In this document: in pieces, positions 58,573 to 64,000 of the stretch
Numbering within the stretch: the first letter of the stretch is position 1
Layout: each line of letters opens with the position of its first letter
Position numbers and translations under genes: made by a program
Notes under the pieces: model-generated
Told to the model about the DNA's origin: nothing
Databases searched by the model: none
The model's input: the letters and a program-made list of their open reading frames with translations, nothing else
NCBI GenBank assembly: GCA_016706365.1
Contig: JADJJU010000007.1
Location: forward strand, 234,231-298,230
Direction: 5' to 3'
Length of the DNA stretch: 64,000 nt
Source: Saprospiraceae bacterium
Lineage (GTDB): Bacteria > Bacteroidota > Bacteroidia > Chitinophagales > Saprospiraceae

Positions 58573-61145
58573 ATGACCCTCATCGAAGAAAAATTCCGCC
58601 AGGTAAAACTCAAGTATATACTGTATAACAGCCTGTTTCTCAATCTGCCGTTCAAGGGGATATACCGGACGGGGACCTGGTTGCCGATTTTTGAACAGAT
58701 CTGCAGGGAGACATATCAGAAGGGGGAGGATCCGATCGATGCCGTGGAGCGCTTCTTTGCGGATTATCTGCCGCAGATTCCGGAGAAGGATCAGGATGAT
58801 TTGTTTTTTCAGTTTATTCAGTACATCGAGCGTCAAGTGGTGTTGTTTGACTCGGTGGAGGATGCTTCATTTGAGCAGATCAATGATGTTCGGGCAGAGG
58901 CTCATTCAATGAGCTGAAAGCAGGGTGCGCACGGCGGGCAAGGATGCTCAGCTGTTGGAGGAGCTGAATAAATGCCGCATACGTGTGGTGCTGACGGCGC
59001 ATCCGACGCAGTTTTATCCGGGTCCTGTGCTGGCGATATTGACGGATCTGGAGAAAGCGATCCGCGACTCGAATCTGCCGCATATCGACCTGCTGCTGCA
59101 ACAACTGGGCAAGACGCCATTCCTCAATAAAAAGAAGCCGACTCCGCTGGATGAAGCAGTGAATCTGATCTGGTATCTGGAAAATGTGTTTTATATGGCC
59201 GTCTCGGGGCTCGTGGCTGAATTGCTGGATAAGACGGGTGTGGATCCGATCAGCTGGTCCAATCCCGAACTGATCAGAATCGGTTTTTGGCCGGGTGGTG
59301 ACAGGGATGGCAATCCATTCGTGACACCGGAAATCACCCTCGATGTCTCCCGCAAACTGAGGGATGTTTCATTCAAATGTTATTACAGGGATATCCGGAT
59401 TCTGAGACGCAGACTGACATTCAGGGGCGTGGATGAACTGATGCTCCTGATAGAGCAGAAAATATATAACGGGGTCTATGGCGATCCGCAATTTACATAC
59501 GTCGCTGCTGATGAATTGCTCAGTGATCTGGGTAAAGCGAGGGCAATTCTCGTGAATGATCACGATGGTTTGTTTCTGGATCTGATGGACAGGCTGATAC
59601 TGAAAGTGAGAATTTTCGGATTCTTCATGGCGACCCTGGACATCCGGCAGGAGAGTGGTCGGCATGGAAAATCTGGACTGAAATTCTGCGGGAAGCACAT
59701 GCAGACGGAAAATCTGTTTCAGCGGAAACTTATGAGGCATGGTCGGAGGATGAACAAATAAAATATTTAATGGAATTCAAAGAGGATATCTCTCAATATT
59801 GCAAGGATTCTGAGATGGTCAGGGAGCAGTTTGAAATCATAAAAGGTATCCGTCAAATCCAGACACATAATGGCGAAGACGGATGTCACAGATATATCAT
59901 CAGCAATGCGGGTACTGCGATTCAGGTGATTGAAGTGTATGCTTTGCTGAAGGGATTTTTCCCAAAAGAGGTGCTGCTTCCGATGGATATTGTGCCGCTG
60001 TTTGAGTCGATCTCGGATCTGGGTGAGGCTCCTGCTGTCATGGCTAAACTGTATGAAATCCCTGAGTATCGGGCGCATCTGGCTCAAAGAGAAGGAAAGC
60101 AAACCATTATGCTGGGCTTCTCAGACGGAACCAAGGACGGCGGATATCTAAAAGCAAACTGGGGATTTTCGTGGCAAAAGAAGCATTGACAAAAACTTCC
60201 CGGGAGTACGATGTGATGGTTGTTTTCTTTGACGGAAGGGGAGGACCTCCGGCAAGAGGGGGAGGGAATACACATGATTACTATGCGGCTCAGGGCAATG
60301 AAATCGAATCTACGGAAATCCAACTGACAGTGCAGGGACAGACGATCAGTGCGAATTTTGGCAAGCCGGTTTCCTGCAAATATAATCTGGAACAATTGCT
60401 TTCTGCGAGCCTTGAAAATAAGCTTTTCGAATCCCGGCAGCGAAAGTGGTCCGAAGAGGAACGCGCCCTGATGGATGAATTGGCGGAAGAAAGCTATCAA
60501 TCTTATCTGGCCTTAAAAAATCATGATCAGTTTGTGGATTATCTTGCCATAGCAACACCACTTCAATGGTTTGGCGAGACGAATATCGGCTCCCGACCTG
60601 TGAAAAGAAATGCCGGAGAAGCGCTGAGCTTCAAAGACCTTAGGGCGATTCCTTTTGTAGGCTCATGGGCACAGATGAAGCAAAATGTTCCGGGATATTA
60701 TGGAGTAGGTGAGGCATTTGAAAAATGGAAAAAGGAAGGAAAACTGGAATCAGTGAAGCGTCTATATAAAGATTCTCTCTTCTTCAGAGCTTTGCTAGGC
60801 AACAGTATGCAATCACTGGCAAAGTCATATTTTCCGGTGACAGCTTATTTGGGCAAGGATGAGACATTTGCTGATTTTTGGCATATTCTCAAGAATGAAT
60901 ATGAGCGATCTTGTAGTATGATACTCGAAGTCGCCGGGCAAAAAATATTGCTGGAAGACAATCCTTTATCGAGGGAATCTATCAGACTAAGGGAGCGAAT
61001 TGTACTGCCTCTTATCACGATTCAGCAATATGCATTACAGCGGATCAGAAATGGAAACTTGAGTATTGAGAGAGCAGAAACGATGAAGAGGTTGATTATG
61101 AGATGTATGTTTGGGATAATAAATGCGGCGAGGAACGCCGCGTAA
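58573..61145 (+). CDS. ppc: Phosphoenolpyruvate carboxylase (four frameshifts)
   Basis: Carboxylates PEP to oxaloacetate with bicarbonate (anaplerosis). Restored length is about 858 aa. Motifs: VLTAHPTQFYPG (catalytic His), GGDRDGNPFVTPE, DIRQESGRH, GFSDGTKDGGYLKANW (in place of GYSDSAKDAG) and FFDGRGGPPARGGGNTHDYY (the mobile loop variant seen in Bacteroidota). Breaks: one base missing in GGG 58892-58894, one near 58926, an A in 59668-59671 and a G in 60161-60164. Each restores family sequence. The first 700 bases are GC-richer than neighbours. The carbonic anhydrase/SulP pair at 2 kb could supply bicarbonate. No allosteric residue analysis was possible. Confidence 0.92.
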
Positions 61146-61202
61146 GTGCCCGCACGAAGGGTGGGAGTTTACATTGTGAGATAGTACGGCGGGCACTTAC
61201 GA

Positions 61203-61350
61203 TTTCAGGTTTCAGCTTTCAGTTTTCAGAAGATTTGGAACAGCCATTTGAACAGCCGGTAAGAAGTGGCAAGCTTCAAGCTGCAAGCTGCAAGGGAACA
61301 GCCAAAAAGCCGCTTCTAGCTCCTGGCTTCTAGCTTCTGGCTGAACAGCC
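61203..61350. repeat. Mixed heptad arrays with three unrelated units
   Basis: Four TTTCAGN units (61203-61230), three AAGCTKC units (61271-61291) and four CTTCTAG-like units (61313-61340), each exactly 7 bases, alternate with AACAGCC words at 61239, 61251, 61297 and 61344. They lie just after the ppc gene. Confidence 0.85.
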
Positions 61351-61435
61351 GGTTGTAGGTGTGCTGTGTGGGTTTGAACCCTATCCCTGCCTTTTCCATT
61401 GGAAGGGATAGGAGAGCAGCCGGAAGCTGCATTCT

Positions 61436-61575
61436 ACTTTCACATTTCACATTTCACATTTCACATTTGCCTTTTCACTATTTACCATTTACTATTCACC
61501 ATTCACTAAATTAGCCTTAAGATTCACATTTCACATTTCACATTTCACATCTCACATTTGTCATTTCACTATTTA
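61436..61575. repeat. Heptanucleotide array (ATTTCAC/CATTCAC type)
   Basis: Tandem ATTTCAC, CATTCAC and TATTTAC 7-mers, the same family as 10932-11252, end only a few bases before the Rieske gene ATG at 61587. They leave little room for a standard promoter and so may act as its leader. Confidence 0.85.
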
Positions 61576-61586
61576 CTATTCACTTT

Positions 61587-62691
61587 ATGGCAGGAAAACA
61601 CAAAATACTACCCCGGATTGACCGGAATATTGCAAGAGCAAACACATTGCCGGGAAAAGCTTATAGCTCGGAATCCTTGTTTGATCTGATGAAGGAAAGG
61701 GTGTTTGTGCCCTCCTGGCAATGGGTGGGGAATGAGCAGGATTTGCCGGAGGGAACGGGTGTTTTTCCTGTTGAATTTATGCCGGAATTGCTGGACGAAC
61801 CGCTGATTTTTTGCAAAGACAATGATGGAAAAACACATTTACTGTCCAATGTCTGTACACACAGAGGAAATATTCTGGCTGAGAAACCCATGCATTGCAG
61901 GGAAATCAGATGCACCTATCATGGACGCAGATTTGAGCTGGATGGTACATTCAAGCATATGCCGCATACGAAAGGAATGGAGGATTTTCCGTCAAAATGT
62001 GATCATCTTCCTGCAGTGAAATTTCAGAATTGGTATGGACTTTTATTCGGCTCACTGGCCCCCTCGGTAGATTTTGAAACATTCATTTCCGGGATGAAAC
62101 CATGGATTAAATCTTTCCCATTGGACAAGATGGAGTATGATGTTTCGATGAGCAAATCATATACGATCGATGCACATTGGGCTTTGTATTGCGACAATTA
62201 TTTAGAGGGTTTTCATATTCCATTCGTGCATCCGGGACTAACGCAAACATTGGATGTGGCGCAATATGAGACGCATGTTTTTGAGGGAGGAGTATTGCAG
62301 ACAGGCATAGCAAAAGGCCGGAGAAGCAGTATTTGAGTTGCCGGAAAGTTCGCCTGATTTTGGAAAGCAGGTCGCAGCTTATTACTTTTGGATATTTCCG
62401 AATATCATGTTTAATTTTTATCCTTGGGGATTGTCGTTGAATGTGGTTTATCCGTTGGCTGTGAATAAAACAAAAATTGATTTTCACACTTATGTATGGG
62501 ATGCTTCTCTGATGAATCAGGGTGCCGGAGCAAATCTTCATCAGACAGAAATGGAAGATGAGGCGGTCGTAGAGAGTGTTCAGAGAGGTGTTCGTTCGAG
62601 ATTGTATGAATGTGGAAGATTTTCACCTGCGATGGAACAGGGGGTCCATTATTTTCACAGGATGCTGACAAAATGTGTGAATACGACGTGA
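61587..62691 (+). CDS. Rieske-type ring-hydroxylating oxygenase, alpha subunit (frameshifted)
   Basis: Binds a Rieske [2Fe-2S] cluster (CTHRGNIL near residue 90 and CTYHGRRF near 110) and a mononuclear iron (DNYLEGFHIPFVH, about 208-220). An extra C in CC 62318-62319 breaks the frame after QTGIAKG. The restored sequence reads GEAVFELPESSPDFGKQ, then FPNIMFNFYPWGLSLNVVYP. About 368 aa. Catalyses dihydroxylation or demethylation of an unknown substrate, with a reductase encoded elsewhere. It precedes the PaaH-type gene, so aromatic or betaine-like substrates are possible. Confidence 0.87.
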
Positions 62692-62707
62692 GTTCAGCCG
62701 GCAAGTC

Positions 62708-62864
62708 TCGTTTTGTCACCATTTTTGCATTGAAGAAGCAAAAATGTCGCCAAAACGAATAACGAGATATTGTTTACCCCGGATTGAAATCCGGGGCTAA
62801 CCGTTGGTAAACCCCATTTCAGGGGTTTTAGTAATGATTGTTGAATTGTCCACTTACTGTGGAC
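62708..62864. repeat. Series of hairpins between Rieske and PaaH genes
   Basis: A long two-part stem (TCGTTTTG...CATTTTTGC with GCAAAAATG...CAAAACGA, 62708-62758), CCCCGGATT-ga-AATCCGGGG (62777-62796), AAACCCC/GGGGTTT (62809-62828) and GTCCAC/GTGGAC (62848-62864). The first may terminate the Rieske transcript. Confidence 0.7.
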
Positions 62865-62888
62865 TGAAGCTAAAAATCTAGTAAATAA

Positions 62889-64000
62889 ATGGAGATTAAA
62901 TCAATAGGAATAGTAGGAGCAGGGGCCATGGGTTCAGGGATTGCACAGGTTTTTCTGGTGTCGGGATATGAAGTTTTATTGTTGGATCAGAATGAATCAG
63001 CACTGGCCAAAGCGCAGGAAAGCATCAGGTCAGGTCTGAATAAACTGGCTGAAAAAGGTAAAATGACTATCCAGGAGACAGAGGCTGCATTTGGGAGATT
63101 GTACCTGATCAGTAAAACTGCCAATTTTGAAAAATGCGATCTGATCATTGAGGCGATCGTGGAAGATCTGGATGTCAAAAAAGCATTGTTTAAAGAACTG
63201 GAGGACATAGTTTCGGATGAATGCATACTTGCATCGAATACTTCATCATTGCCCATCACTTCGATTGCTGCAGCTTTGCAGAAACCGGAGCGGATGATTG
63301 GGATTCATTTTTCAATCCGGCCTTTTTGATGTCGCTGGTGGAAGTGATTCCTGCATTGCAGACTCGTAATGAACTGGCTGAAGAGATAGCAGATTTGTTG
63401 AGAAAATGTGACAAATATCCTGTTGTTATTAAGGATACACCGGGCTTTATTGTGAATAGAATTGCGAGACCTTTTTATGGAGAAGCTGTGAGAATTTATG
63501 AGGAGGGAATTGCAGATCCTGCTACCATTGACTGGGCAATGACCACTCTGGGAGGCTTTAAAATGGGGCCATTCACGCTGATGGATTTCATAGGACATGA
63601 TGTCAATTTTGCAGTGAGTAATTCTGTTTTCAAAGCATTCTTTTATGATGCGAGATACAAGCCTTCCCTCACGCAGCAGCGCATGGTGGAAGCAGGATAT
63701 CTGGGTAAGAAATCGGGGAAAGGCTTTTATGATTACGGTCCGGATGCAGTCAAGCCGGCTCCATTTGAAGATGCGAATCTGGGTAAACTCGTTGTCGAAC
63801 GAATCGTGATCATGCTGATAAATGAAGCTGCGGATGCGATGTATCTGCGAATTGCAAGCCGGGATGACATAGATACTGCCATGACAAAAGGCGTCAATTA
63901 TCCAAAGGGATTATTGCAATGGGCCGATGAGATCGGCATTGATACTTGTGTGAGAAAGCTGGATCAATTGTACAATGTGTATCATGAGGAGCGATATCGT
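62889..64000 (+). CDS. 3-hydroxyacyl-CoA dehydrogenase, PaaH type (frameshifted, runs off window)
   Basis: NAD-dependent oxidation of 3-hydroxyacyl-CoA (3-hydroxybutyryl- or 3-hydroxyadipyl-CoA). Rossmann motif IGIVGAGAMGSGIA, SNTSSLPIT, and after the break HFFNPAFLMSLVEVIP, the catalytic His-Glu region. The T5 at 63308-63312 lacks one base. The C-terminal domain (KDTPGFIVNRIARPFYGEAV, GPFTLMDFIGHDVNF) is followed by a second dehydrogenase C-terminal domain (IVIMLINEAADAM), as in PaaH-type enzymes. The stop is beyond the window. It follows the Rieske gene after 197 bases. Confidence 0.9.

Overview
The window is chromosomal DNA of a member of the Bacteroidota. Evidence: two proteins with C-terminal type IX secretion (Por) sorting domains, PorT-type beta-barrel proteins, weak Shine-Dalgarno signals, and several TAnnTTTG promoter -7 boxes. 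The mix of beta-oxidation, Rieske oxygenase and tyrosine catabolism genes would suit a free-living or sludge-type Saprospiria/Chitinophagia-like lineage, but that placement is inference. Genes are dense and mostly on the minus strand.

Layout. 0.3-9.3 kb: tRNA-Ala(GGC), malic enzyme, a SulP transporter with a beta-carbonic anhydrase (bicarbonate supply), an NlpE-like lipoprotein, a beta-barrel protein, the PgpH-type 7TM-HD phosphodiesterase and cobalamin adenosyltransferase. 9.5-10.9 kb: an IS256-family transposase beside a nested palindrome. 11-20 kb: enoyl-CoA hydratase, an ArsC-like protein, a secreted metzincin protease and the fadN/fadA beta-oxidation pair. 20.3-27.2 kb: an ExbB-ExbD-TonB energising operon, GH20 hexosaminidase, metF and fahA. 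27.4-31.9 kb: an envelope/stress cluster (DUF2383 protein, AraC-type regulator, OmpA lipoprotein, beta-barrel, AI-2E family protein, coiled-coil lipoprotein, small membrane protein). 32.2-40.9 kb: a signalling hub with three histidine kinases, an NtrC-type activator, sigma-54 itself and two single-domain response regulators. 41-50 kb: mostly accessory and poorly known genes plus a VapBC toxin-antitoxin module and a solo antitoxin. 50.2-56 kb: a three-gene RND efflux operon. 56-64 kb: DUF72, a membrane protein, PEP carboxylase, a Rieske oxygenase and the start of a PaaH-type 3-hydroxyacyl-CoA dehydrogenase that runs off the window.

Two features dominate. First, at least 16 genes, many of them housekeeping, are broken by single-base indels, often in homopolymers, and four more sites carry an in-frame stop codon. 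Reading through restores a family-typical protein almost every time, so this looks mainly like uncorrected sequencing error. I therefore report whole genes across the breaks. Second, the intergenic DNA is unusually structured: heptanucleotide-periodic arrays at several loci, strings of small hairpins (two with compensatory stem changes), and a G/T-rich dispersed repeat.

The best candidate for an undescribed system is the sigma-54 hub together with the neighbouring envelope-stress genes. A good -24/-12 sequence precedes the beta-barrel gene at 29.98 kb. A second, nearly identical 16-base motif precedes both the 31.9 kb stress genes and the 40.5 kb response regulator. This suggests a local envelope regulon wired to the adjacent kinases and activator, which remains inference.
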